Shown: positions 1 to 5,370 of the stretch, one piece after another
Numbering within the stretch: the stretch's first letter is position 1
How the letters are laid out: every line of letters starts with the position of its first letter
NCBI GenBank assembly: GCA_013791675.1
Contig: VMTI01000264.1
Location: 1 to 13,375, forward strand
DNA length: 13,375 bases
Reading direction: 5' to 3'
From: a bacterium
Lineage (GTDB): Bacteria > CG03
Position numbers and translations under genes: made by a program
Notes under the pieces: model-generated
The model's input: only the letters and a program-made list of their open reading frames with translations
What the model was told of the DNA's origin: nothing
Databases searched by the model: none

Positions 1-147
1 CCCCTCAAGGGTGAGGATTTATTCTCTTTACAAATAATCCTTAACTTCTTTTCCTCTTCTTCTCCAAAACAAACCAATCTAACAAACCTGTATTTCTTCC
101 CCGGGGGGTCACGATGTCCCTTCCTATTCCCAATAATTTCATGAACG

Positions 148-177
148 CCCGTTGCCTATTCGGGTTTTATTTTTTAT
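148..177 (+). terminator. Weak intrinsic-terminator-like hairpin
   Basis: CCCG (148-151) pairs with CGGG (161-164) around a 9-nt loop and is followed by a T-rich tract (165-177). AA at 144-145 could extend the stem across a 2-nt bulge. Four GC pairs is short for a rho-independent terminator, so the call is tentative. It would end a transcript entering from the left, and it argues against translation starting at the TTG at 152, which lies inside the loop. Confidence 0.3.
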
Positions 178-180
178 CAT
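152..180 (+). promoter_or_regulatory. Candidate sigma70-type promoter for the LPS-sugar operon, possibly leaderless
   Basis: A -35-like TTGCCT (152-157) and a -10-like TATCAT (175-180, 5/6 to TATAAT) are separated by 17 nt. The expected start site falls at about 187-188, on or next to the ATG at 188. No Shine-Dalgarno sequence is visible before that ATG, which fits a leaderless mRNA. The -35 matches only 4/6 and the region overlaps the hairpin at 148-177, so this is a hypothesis. Confidence 0.3.
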
Positions 181-187
181 TAGACCT

Positions 188-1135
188 ATGATTAAACTGC
201 CTGATTTTAAAAAGCTGCGGATTCTGGTCGTCGGGGATATAATACTTGACAGATTTATCTTCGGCGATGTTTCGCGCATATCGCAGGAAGCGCCGGTGCC
301 GGTGCTCGTTGCATCAAGTGAGATTTTCAAAGCAGGAGGCGCCGCCAATGTCGCGGTGAATCTAGCCGATCTGGGAGTGAAAACCGTCTTATGCGGCGCC
401 GTGGGAAAAGATTTCTACGGGGACTTCGCTGTCTCGCACCTGAAAAAATACGGCATAAAAACATCTTCCGTTATTAAGATTCCTCATTACAGCACAACTA
501 TTAAAACCAGAATAATCGCGCGCAAACAGCAGGTCGTGCGTGTTGACCGTGAAGAAAAAATAAATGATAAAAGCGGCGCCTTCATAAAAGCGTTAAAAGG
601 AGAAATCGCAAAAGCGGATGCCGTTATTATTGCCGATTACGGTAAAGGCGTCATAACAAAGAAACTGCTCAACTATCTTATTCCGGTCTCAAACAAATTG
701 AAGAAAATAATAACGGTTGACCCTCAGGTTGAACATTTCATGAGTTATAAAAATGTAACAAGCCTTACTCCTAATCATTTTGAAGCTGGCGCCGCCTGCC
801 TCATGAACGCCGAAAGTAATTCGGAGGTTAAGAAGACAGGGGCCGCCATAATCAAAAAACTCAAACCAAAGAGCCTGCTGATAACCCGGGGCGAGCAGGG
901 CATGGCTGTTTTTGAAAAAGGAAAAATAACTTTTATTCAAACTCTCGCCCGCGAAGTTTTTGATGTCACCGGAGCCGGAGATACCGTCATAGCGGTTTTT
1001 ACCGCGGCCTTAAGCTCGGGAATGACTACGCTGGAAAGCGCTCAACTTGCCAATATAGCCGCCGGAATCGTTGTGGGGAAACTGGGCACGGCAACAGTTT
1101 CAAAAGAGGAACTTGAAAAAGGCGATTTAAAATGA
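188..1135 (+). CDS. hldA: D-glycero-beta-D-manno-heptose-7-phosphate kinase (RfaE1/HldA-type, PfkB family)
   Basis: This 315-aa cytosolic kinase would phosphorylate heptose 7-phosphate at C1 with ATP, giving the 1,7-bisphosphate on the ADP-heptose route to the LPS inner core. It shows the RfaE N-terminal signature GDIILDRF...DVSRISQEAPVPV (residues 16-39), the PfkB glycine motif GGAANVAVNL (50-59), TPN (215 region) and the PfkB C-terminal motif DVTGAGDT with catalytic base Asp265. The end, GKLGTATVSKEEL, is typical of the kinase half. It stops there: the cytidylyltransferase domain of bifunctional HldE is absent, so a separate HldB/HldC-type enzyme must lie elsewhere. I chose the ATG at 188 because MIKLPDF aligns with family N-termini; the in-frame TTG at 152 would add 12 residues of no recognised character. 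The stop overlaps kdsB as ATGA. Other PfkB sugar kinases are possible but less likely given the KDO neighbours. Confidence 0.85.
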   Translation: MIKLPDFKKLRILVVGDIILDRFIFGDVSRISQEAPVPVLVASSEIFKAGGAANVAVNLADLGVKTVLCGAVGKDFYGDFAVSHLKKYGIKTSSVIKIPHYSTTIKTRIIARKQQVVRVDREEKINDKSGAFIKALKGEIAKADAVIIADYGKGVITKKLLNYLIPVSNKLKKIITVDPQVEHFMSYKNVTSLTPNHFEAGAACLMNAESNSEVKKTGAAIIKKLKPKSLLITRGEQGMAVFEKGKITFIQTLAREVFDVTGAGDTVIAVFTAALSSGMTTLESAQLANIAAGIVVGKLGTATVSKEELEKGDLK

Positions 1136-1833
1136 ACGCGATAGGCGTCATTCCCGCGCGCTGGGCATCAACGCGTTTTCCCGGCAAACCGCTCGCGAAA
1201 ATCCTGGGAAAAACAATGATACGGCGGGTCTGGGAAAGAGCCTCAAAAGCAAAAACGCTCGATAAAATAATTATCGCTACGGATGATTTAAGAATAGCCA
1301 ACGAGGCTTCGGATTTCGGCGCCCAGGTGCAGATGACCGGCCCCGCTTCAAACGGCACCGACAGGATACGTAATGTTGTCCGGAAACTCGACTGCAAAAT
1401 TGTTGTAAATATACAGGGGGATGAGCCGCTCATAAATCCCGCTCACATAGATAAACTGGTAGATGCCTTCCGCGAGAAATCCGTCATGGTTGCCACGCTG
1501 GGAGCAGAAATAAATGAAAAAGACTATTTGTCACGGGATACCGTAAAGGTGGTAAGCGGCAAAAACGGCGACGCTCTTTATTTTTCCAGAGCGCCCATAC
1601 CCTACGGTTCATTCAAAAATGCAAAAAGGCACATAGGCATATATGCCTACCGGAAAAAAACCCTTCTTGATTCGGCAAAGTTCAAAAGCTCCCTGGGGGC
1701 GGCTGAGGATTTGGAACAACTCAATTTTCTGGAAAACGGCATAGCCATAAGGGTGCTGGGGGTAAGTTACCGCGGAATCGCTATTGACAAACCCTCGGAT
1801 ATAAAAAAAATAGTCAGGAGACTTAAATCATGA
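1132..1833 (+). CDS. kdsB: 3-deoxy-manno-octulosonate cytidylyltransferase (CMP-KDO synthetase)
   Basis: KdsB couples KDO to CTP, releasing pyrophosphate and CMP-KDO, the activated donor for KDO transfer to lipid A. At 233 aa it is slightly shorter than E. coli KdsB (248). Visible motifs are the nucleotide-binding start IPARWASTRFPGKPL (residues 7-21), NGTDRI (74-79), the metal-binding QGDEP with Asp97 (95-99), HIGIYAYR (167-174) and the late AIDKPSDI with Asp219, corresponding to the second conserved acidic metal ligand. The ATG at 1132 overlaps the kinase stop (ATGA) and the stop overlaps the kdsA start in the same way, so translation is probably coupled. Identification is firm; only the exact efficiency of the coupled start is uncertain. 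Confidence 0.95.
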   Translation: MNAIGVIPARWASTRFPGKPLAKILGKTMIRRVWERASKAKTLDKIIIATDDLRIANEASDFGAQVQMTGPASNGTDRIRNVVRKLDCKIVVNIQGDEPLINPAHIDKLVDAFREKSVMVATLGAEINEKDYLSRDTVKVVSGKNGDALYFSRAPIPYGSFKNAKRHIGIYAYRKKTLLDSAKFKSSLGAAEDLEQLNFLENGIAIRVLGVSYRGIAIDKPSDIKKIVRRLKS

Positions 1834-2639
1834 GCGTAAATAAAGTGAAAGCCGGCGGCGTAACTATAGGGAAAGGACTGATCATTATAGCGGGCGTGTG
1901 TTCCATAGAAAACAAAAAACAGGTTTTTAAAAGCGCCGAGGCTCTTGTGAAAATCTGTGCGAAACACGATCTTCCTCTCATATTCAAGGCGTCTTTTGAC
2001 AAAGCCAACCGCCTGCAAGGCTCTTCATGGAGGGGCCCGGGAATAAAGAAAGGCCTTGAAATTATAGCGGAAACAAAAAAACGTTTCGGCTTTCCCGTGC
2101 TCACGGATGTGCACTGTGTGAGTCAAATTCCCTCAGCGGCAAAAATCTCCGATATTCTTCAGATACCGGCTTTTCTCTGCAGGCAAACGGATCTCATCAC
2201 CGCCGTTGCCAAAGCGGGAAAACCGGTGAGCATAAAGAAGGGGCAGTTTCTTGCTCCTGATGATATGAAATTCCTCATAAAAAAAGCCGAGGACGCCGGA
2301 AACAAAAATATAATTCTCATAGAGCGGGGCAGCAGTTTCGGCTACAATAATCTCGTGGTTGATTTCCGCGCCATTTCCATAATGAAAAAAAACGGCTATC
2401 CCGTCATCTTTGACGCGACACACAGCGTTCAGCTCCCGGGAGGGGCAGCAGGCAGAACTTCCGGCAAAAAAGAATTCTGCATTCCTCTTTCAAGGGCCGC
2501 TGTCGCCGTCGGTGCGGACGGCATATACGCGGAAGTGCATCCGCAACCCTCTTCCGCAAAATCGGACAGGGGCTCGGTTATGAGTTTTACCGAATTTGAC
2601 AAACTTATTTCATCCATAAAGGAAGTAATATGTCCATAA
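1830..2639 (+). CDS. kdsA: 3-deoxy-8-phosphooctulonate synthase (KDO-8-phosphate synthase)
   Basis: KdsA condenses phosphoenolpyruvate with arabinose 5-phosphate to KDO 8-phosphate. The 269-aa protein is a complete class I aldolase-type TIM barrel with KASFDKANR (53-61), the RGPG turn (68-71), LTDVH (91-95), QIPAFLCRQTDL (111-122), KKGQFLAP (136-143), ERGSSFGYNNLVVDFR (165-180) and DATHSVQLPGG (195-205). Cys24 in AGVCSIE, His198, Glu235 in AEVHPQP and Asp246 in AKSD match the four ligands of the metal-dependent Aquifex-type enzyme; E. coli-type enzymes have Asn at the Cys position. The usual AGPC is AGVC here. The start is fixed by the ATGA overlap with kdsB. The arabinose 5-phosphate substrate would come from KdsD encoded just downstream. 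Confidence 0.96.
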   Translation: MSVNKVKAGGVTIGKGLIIIAGVCSIENKKQVFKSAEALVKICAKHDLPLIFKASFDKANRLQGSSWRGPGIKKGLEIIAETKKRFGFPVLTDVHCVSQIPSAAKISDILQIPAFLCRQTDLITAVAKAGKPVSIKKGQFLAPDDMKFLIKKAEDAGNKNIILIERGSSFGYNNLVVDFRAISIMKKNGYPVIFDATHSVQLPGGAAGRTSGKKEFCIPLSRAAVAVGADGIYAEVHPQPSSAKSDRGSVMSFTEFDKLISSIKEVICP

Positions 2640-2680
2640 ATTTACGAAAGTCCCGGCTACGCCGGCCTGGCACCACTTAA
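2630..2680 (+). other. 16-codon mini-ORF bridging kdsA and kdsD
   Basis: An ATG at 2630, inside the end of kdsA in another frame, has a good ribosome site (AAAGGA, 2618-2623) and opens a frame encoding MSINLRKSRLRRPGTT. Its TAA (2678-2680) overlaps the kdsD ribosome site AAGGAG (2679-2684). This looks like the arrangement of a coupling leader peptide. It is short enough to arise by chance, and I recognise no family. It could also be the remnant of a gene lost between kdsA and kdsD. Confidence 0.3.
2648..2678 (+). repeat. GC-rich hairpin in the kdsA-kdsD gap
   Basis: CCGGC (2653-2657) and GCCGG (2661-2665) form a perfect 5-bp GC stem with a TAC loop. Outer AAGT (2648-2651) and ACTT (2675-2678) can close a larger structure. 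No T-tract follows, so it is not an intrinsic terminator. It lies just upstream of the kdsD ribosome site and could be an mRNA processing or stability element, or a copy of a small dispersed palindromic repeat; one window cannot separate these. Confidence 0.5.
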
Positions 2681-2692
2681 GGAGATCATTAA

Positions 2693-3667
2693 ATGAGCGT
2701 AAAAATCAGAACGGTCAGGGAAATTCTTACAATAGAAAAAAAAGCCATAGAGGAAAACCTTACTCCCGCATTCAGCGCGGCGGTTGAGAAAGCCGTTAAT
2801 CTGCTTTTCAAAAAAAGAAACGGTAAAATAGCCGTCATGGGCCTGGGAAAATCCGGCCTTGTGGCCAAAAAAATCGCGGCCACTCTTTCATCTACCGGCA
2901 ATCCGGCTTTTTTCATACATCCGGGGGAAGCCGCACACGGGGACATAGGAATGCTTAATAAAGGCGACAGTATATTAGCCTTTTCATTTTCGGGAGAAAT
3001 AATGGAATTGGCAAGCCTTCTCCCCTTTATAAAAAAACTGAAAGTGCCCATAATATCCATAACCTCGCGGCGGGACTCGGCGCTCGGAAAAATATCCGAC
3101 TGCCTCGTACCCATAAGCGCGTCAAAACAGGCCTGCCCTTTCAATCACGCGCCCACCTCGTCAACAACGGTAATGATGGTGACCGGCGACGCCATAGCGA
3201 TAATGCTCATGCAGAAAAAAAAGCTGAGGGCTTCCGACCTTGCTCTTCTTCACCCCGGGGGAATTCTGGGTAAAAAACTTTCCATGCAGGTGAAAGATAT
3301 AATGCGCAAGGGCCCGGAAAACCCCGTGCTGAAAAAAGGCCGTTCCGTGAAAGAAGCCCTTTTTGAAATGACACGCTCGCGGCTGGGCGCCGTCAGCATT
3401 ATAGACAAAAACAAAAAACTCATAGGGTTTTTTACAGACGGTGATTTACGTAGATTAATACAGGAGACGCCTCGGGCACTAGACGAAAAAATTGAAAATG
3501 TTATGACCAAAAAACCTTTTACGGTGCTGGACATAACTCCCGCGTGGAAAGTTGCCGAAATTATGAATAAGCTTAATTTTGATAATATTCCGGTTGTTGA
3601 TAAGTGTGGAAAGCTTGCAGGGATAATTGATGAAAGAGACCTTTTGCGCGAAGGCCTTTCCGGCTGA
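2693..3667 (+). CDS. kdsD: D-arabinose-5-phosphate isomerase (KpsF/GutQ family)
   Basis: KdsD isomerises ribulose 5-phosphate to arabinose 5-phosphate, the KdsA substrate, in the cytosol. The 324-aa protein has the family layout: a SIS sugar-isomerase domain (about residues 30-175), the HPGGILGK motif (187-194) and two CBS domains (about 203-262 and 268-322). Active-site positions named for E. coli KdsD (Lys59, Glu111, Glu152, His193, from memory) align at a constant offset of 6 with Lys53 (GLGKSG), Glu105 (SGEIMEL), Gln146 (SKQACP) and His187. The third is therefore Gln instead of Glu. APTSSTT (153-159) is intact. The ATG at 2693 has a strong AAGGAG site at 2679-2684. It follows kdsA after 53 nt and probably ends the operon. 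The fold and family are certain; full activity is less so because of Gln146. Confidence 0.92.
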   Translation: MSVKIRTVREILTIEKKAIEENLTPAFSAAVEKAVNLLFKKRNGKIAVMGLGKSGLVAKKIAATLSSTGNPAFFIHPGEAAHGDIGMLNKGDSILAFSFSGEIMELASLLPFIKKLKVPIISITSRRDSALGKISDCLVPISASKQACPFNHAPTSSTTVMMVTGDAIAIMLMQKKKLRASDLALLHPGGILGKKLSMQVKDIMRKGPENPVLKKGRSVKEALFEMTRSRLGAVSIIDKNKKLIGFFTDGDLRRLIQETPRALDEKIENVMTKKPFTVLDITPAWKVAEIMNKLNFDNIPVVDKCGKLAGIIDERDLLREGLSG

Positions 3668-3715
3668 ACAAAAAATTAAAAAACTTTTGTTTTACGACGG
3701 ATAATTTCAAAGACC

Positions 3716-3744
3716 TTGACAAAAATTAATTGTTATTATACAAT
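3716..3744 (+). promoter_or_regulatory. dnaA promoter
   Basis: A perfect -35 TTGACA (3716-3721) is followed after exactly 17 nt by -10 TACAAT (3739-3744, 5/6). The predicted start is near 3751, leaving a leader of about 80 nt that contains the DnaA-box-like array. Box-like sites inside the transcribed leader suggest autorepression of dnaA by DnaA, as in other bacteria; that regulation is inferred. Confidence 0.8.
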
Positions 3745-3775
3745 TCGGACTGTGGTTGAAATGGGGTTAAAACAC

Positions 3776-3820
3776 GTTGTTGATAAGTTGTTGATAACTT
3801 GTGGGGAAAATTGTTAATAA
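3776..3820 (-). repeat. Phased DnaA-box-like array with 11-nt tandem repeat upstream of dnaA
   Basis: GTTGTTGATAA occurs twice head to tail (3776-3786, 3787-3797), with a 9/11 copy at 3810-3820. On the minus strand these contain TTATCAACA, TTATCAACA and TTATTAACA, each one mismatch from TTATNCACA (3778-3786, 3789-3797, 3812-3820). Between them lies TTCCCCACA (3800-3808, two mismatches). The four 9-mers begin at 3778, 3789, 3800 and 3812, one helical turn apart and in one orientation, as expected for cooperative DnaA binding. TGTGGAAAT at 3832-3840, covering the dnaA start codon, is a further two-mismatch site. Confidence 0.65.
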
Positions 3821-3832
3821 AGGCTGAAATTT

Positions 3833-5170
3833 GTGGAAATTTTTGAAACTACATGGAAAAAAATAGTTAATAATCTGCGTTTAGAGATTACTGACGAGAC
3901 ATATAAACTCTGGCTGGAACCGGCTATACCTACGGATTTAGAGAATGAAAAATTAAGGGTGAAGGTCCCCAATAAATTTTTTGTCCGCTGGCTCAGCGAA
4001 CACTATTGCGAAAGGATAGACAATATACTGAAGGTCTCCGATCCATGCCTCAAAGTGGAATTTTATACGGATAAGGTTGAAAACAAAATTGAAACGGACT
4101 CCGGAGAATTGAGGGAACTTAGTGAAACGCTTTTTCTTCCTAAGAAATTCGTGTCCAAATATTCTTTTGATAATTTCGTTATAGGACAATCCAATCATTT
4201 CGCGCACGCGGCGAGTCTGGCTATAACAAAAAATCCGGGCAACACCTATAATCCGCTGTTTCTTTACGGCGGCGTGGGGCTTGGGAAAACGCATCTGCTT
4301 AACGCTATCGGTATAGAGATAAAGAAACATTTTCCCGCTTTTAACATAATCTACGTTACCTCGGAAAAATTTACAAATGACCTGATAGAATACCTGAAGA
4401 ATAACCGCATTGCCGAATTCCGCATCAAATACCGCAACGTGGACCTTCTCCTTATAGATGACATACAGTTTTTCACCGGCAAAGAAATGATTCAGCAGGA
4501 ATTTTTTCACACATTCAACGCGCTTTACGAAAGAAGGAAACAGATTGTCCTTTCAAGTGATTCCAGCCCGAAAGATCTGGGCTCGCTTGAAGAGAGGCTG
4601 CGCTCGCGCTTCCAGTGGGGCGTTGTGGCGGACATCCAGCCGCCCGACCTTGAAACACGTGTGGCGATAATCAAGAAAAAAATAGAGATTGAAAAAATCA
4701 ACATCCCCGATGATGTTCTTTACTATATCGCCTCAAATATAAAAAATAACATTCGCACTCTTGAGGGAGCGATTCTTTCCATAGCCGCTTATTCATCTCT
4801 GACAGAGACAAGCATTACGATTGAAAAAGCTAAAGAATATCTGAAAACCGTGATAACGGAAAGCGATATAGAAAAAGACATAGGCCTTGATACCATCCAA
4901 TCCGTCGTCTGCAATAATTTTAATTTGAGCTTAAGCGATCTCAAGGGCAAAAAAAGAACGGAATCGGTGGTTTTCCCCAGGCAGATAGCAATGTATCTTT
5001 CAAGAATATTAACAAGCTACTCTACTACGGAAATAGGCGAATTCTATGGCGGAAGAGACCATTCCACCGTACTCCATGCCGGAAATAAAATAAAAAACAA
5101 AATAACAAAAGACCCTTATTTCGCGGCATTGTTAAATAAAATCACCAAGCAGGTTAAAGAAAGTGCATAA
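3833..5170 (+). CDS. dnaA: Chromosomal replication initiator protein DnaA
   Basis: DnaA binds boxes at oriC, oligomerises with ATP and melts the origin. The 445-aa protein has domain I (about residues 1-80), a very short domain II linker (about 81-105), the AAA+ domain III and the DNA-binding domain IV (about 345-445). Walker A is GGVGLGKT (146-153, Lys152), Walker B is LLLIDDIQF (205-213, Asp209/Asp210), and the ERLRSRF segment places the expected arginine finger at Arg259. Domain IV carries the box-recognition signature GGRDHSTVLHA (406-416). Translation starts at GTG 3833, preceded by a weak AAAGG (3819-3823); the reading MEIFETTWKKIVNNL matches domain I of the family. It is transcribed from the 3716-3744 promoter, apart from the LPS operon, and flanked on both sides by DnaA boxes. 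Identification is certain. Confidence 0.98.
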   Translation: MEIFETTWKKIVNNLRLEITDETYKLWLEPAIPTDLENEKLRVKVPNKFFVRWLSEHYCERIDNILKVSDPCLKVEFYTDKVENKIETDSGELRELSETLFLPKKFVSKYSFDNFVIGQSNHFAHAASLAITKNPGNTYNPLFLYGGVGLGKTHLLNAIGIEIKKHFPAFNIIYVTSEKFTNDLIEYLKNNRIAEFRIKYRNVDLLLIDDIQFFTGKEMIQQEFFHTFNALYERRKQIVLSSDSSPKDLGSLEERLRSRFQWGVVADIQPPDLETRVAIIKKKIEIEKINIPDDVLYYIASNIKNNIRTLEGAILSIAAYSSLTETSITIEKAKEYLKTVITESDIEKDIGLDTIQSVVCNNFNLSLSDLKGKKRTESVVFPRQIAMYLSRILTSYSTTEIGEFYGGRDHSTVLHAGNKIKNKITKDPYFAALLNKITKQVKESA

Positions 5171-5190
5171 GTCAAGATTTTTAAATTTAT

Positions 5191-5199
5191 CTGTGGATA
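5191..5199 (-). promoter_or_regulatory. DnaA box (8/9)
   Basis: The minus strand reads GTATCCACA, one base from TTATCCACA. It lies directly beside the AT-only tract 5176-5189, a geometry suited to loading DnaA onto a melting region. Confidence 0.7.
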
Positions 5200-5217
5200 C
5201 GGGGCTCTGCGATAAAA

Positions 5218-5226
5218 GTTATCCAC
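5218..5226 (+). promoter_or_regulatory. DnaA box (perfect)
   Basis: TTATCCACA matches the high-affinity consensus exactly and is the only perfect box I found in the window. It faces the minus-strand box at 5191-5199. Confidence 0.85.
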
Positions 5227-5370
5227 AGCTTGTTAATATGAAGTTAACCCCGCAAATCCCTGCAATCGCACTATTTTGGAAGGCGGGCTATTCCTTATGA
5301 ACATATACACAGGCCATACTACTAATACGACTAACTTTTTATTAAAAAAGAAAAAGAGAAAGGGGGAAAA

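Larger units (their letters stand above)
1..187. other. Leader region upstream of the heptose kinase gene
   Basis: No gene is recognisable here. The stretch is pyrimidine-rich in the first 100 bases. One forward frame is open from base 1 to a TGA at 142-144, but the 47-residue product is low-complexity and unlike any protein I know; it could be the tail of an upstream gene or chance. A small inverted repeat, CCTCA/TGAGG (3-7 and 12-16), opens the window. The right part (148-187) holds a weak terminator-like hairpin and a possible promoter, listed separately. Confidence 0.5.
3668..3832. promoter_or_regulatory. kdsD-dnaA spacer: dnaA promoter and upstream origin half
   Basis: This AT-rich spacer holds a strong promoter (3716-3744), an 11-nt tandem repeat and a phased run of DnaA-box-like 9-mers (3778-3820), and ends at the dnaA GTG start. 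A weak AT-rich inverted repeat, AACAAAA (3667-3673) with TTTTGTT (3685-3691), follows the kdsD stop but has too few GC pairs for me to call it a terminator. A further box-like TGTGGTTGA sits at 3751-3759, at the predicted transcription start. I see no ORF. Confidence 0.7.
5171..5370. other. Putative oriC core in the dnaA-dnaN spacer
   Basis: The 200-nt spacer has a perfect DnaA box TTATCCACA on the plus strand (5218-5226) and an 8/9 box GTATCCACA on the minus strand (5191-5199), pointing towards each other 18 nt apart. An AT-only run (5176-5189) next to the minus box is the best unwinding-element candidate. Two degenerate plus-strand boxes abut downstream: TTATGAACA (5295-5303) and ATATACACA (5303-5311), each one mismatch from TTATNCACA. 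The right end holds the dnaN ribosome site. I found no convincing dnaN promoter or ORF, and no clear DnaA-trio series. Confidence 0.75.

Noticed and set aside
152..187. TTG at 152 as the start of the heptose kinase
   Set aside because: The added 12 residues do not match family N-termini and the TTG sits in the loop of a terminator-like hairpin; ATG 188 fits better.
3667..3691. AACAAAA/TTTTGTT inverted repeat after kdsD as a terminator
   Set aside because: Only one GC pair in the stem and no proper T tract; too weak to call.
3953..4510. Open frame antisense to dnaA (185 codons)
   Set aside because: Covers the conserved AAA+ domain of dnaA on the other strand; no independent support.
5323..5339. 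TAATACGACTAACTTTT, 14 of 17 bases like the T7 phage promoter core
   Set aside because: The critical -7 C and the TATA melting box are changed, no phage genes are present, and the stretch lies in a normal dnaN leader. Coincidence is most likely.
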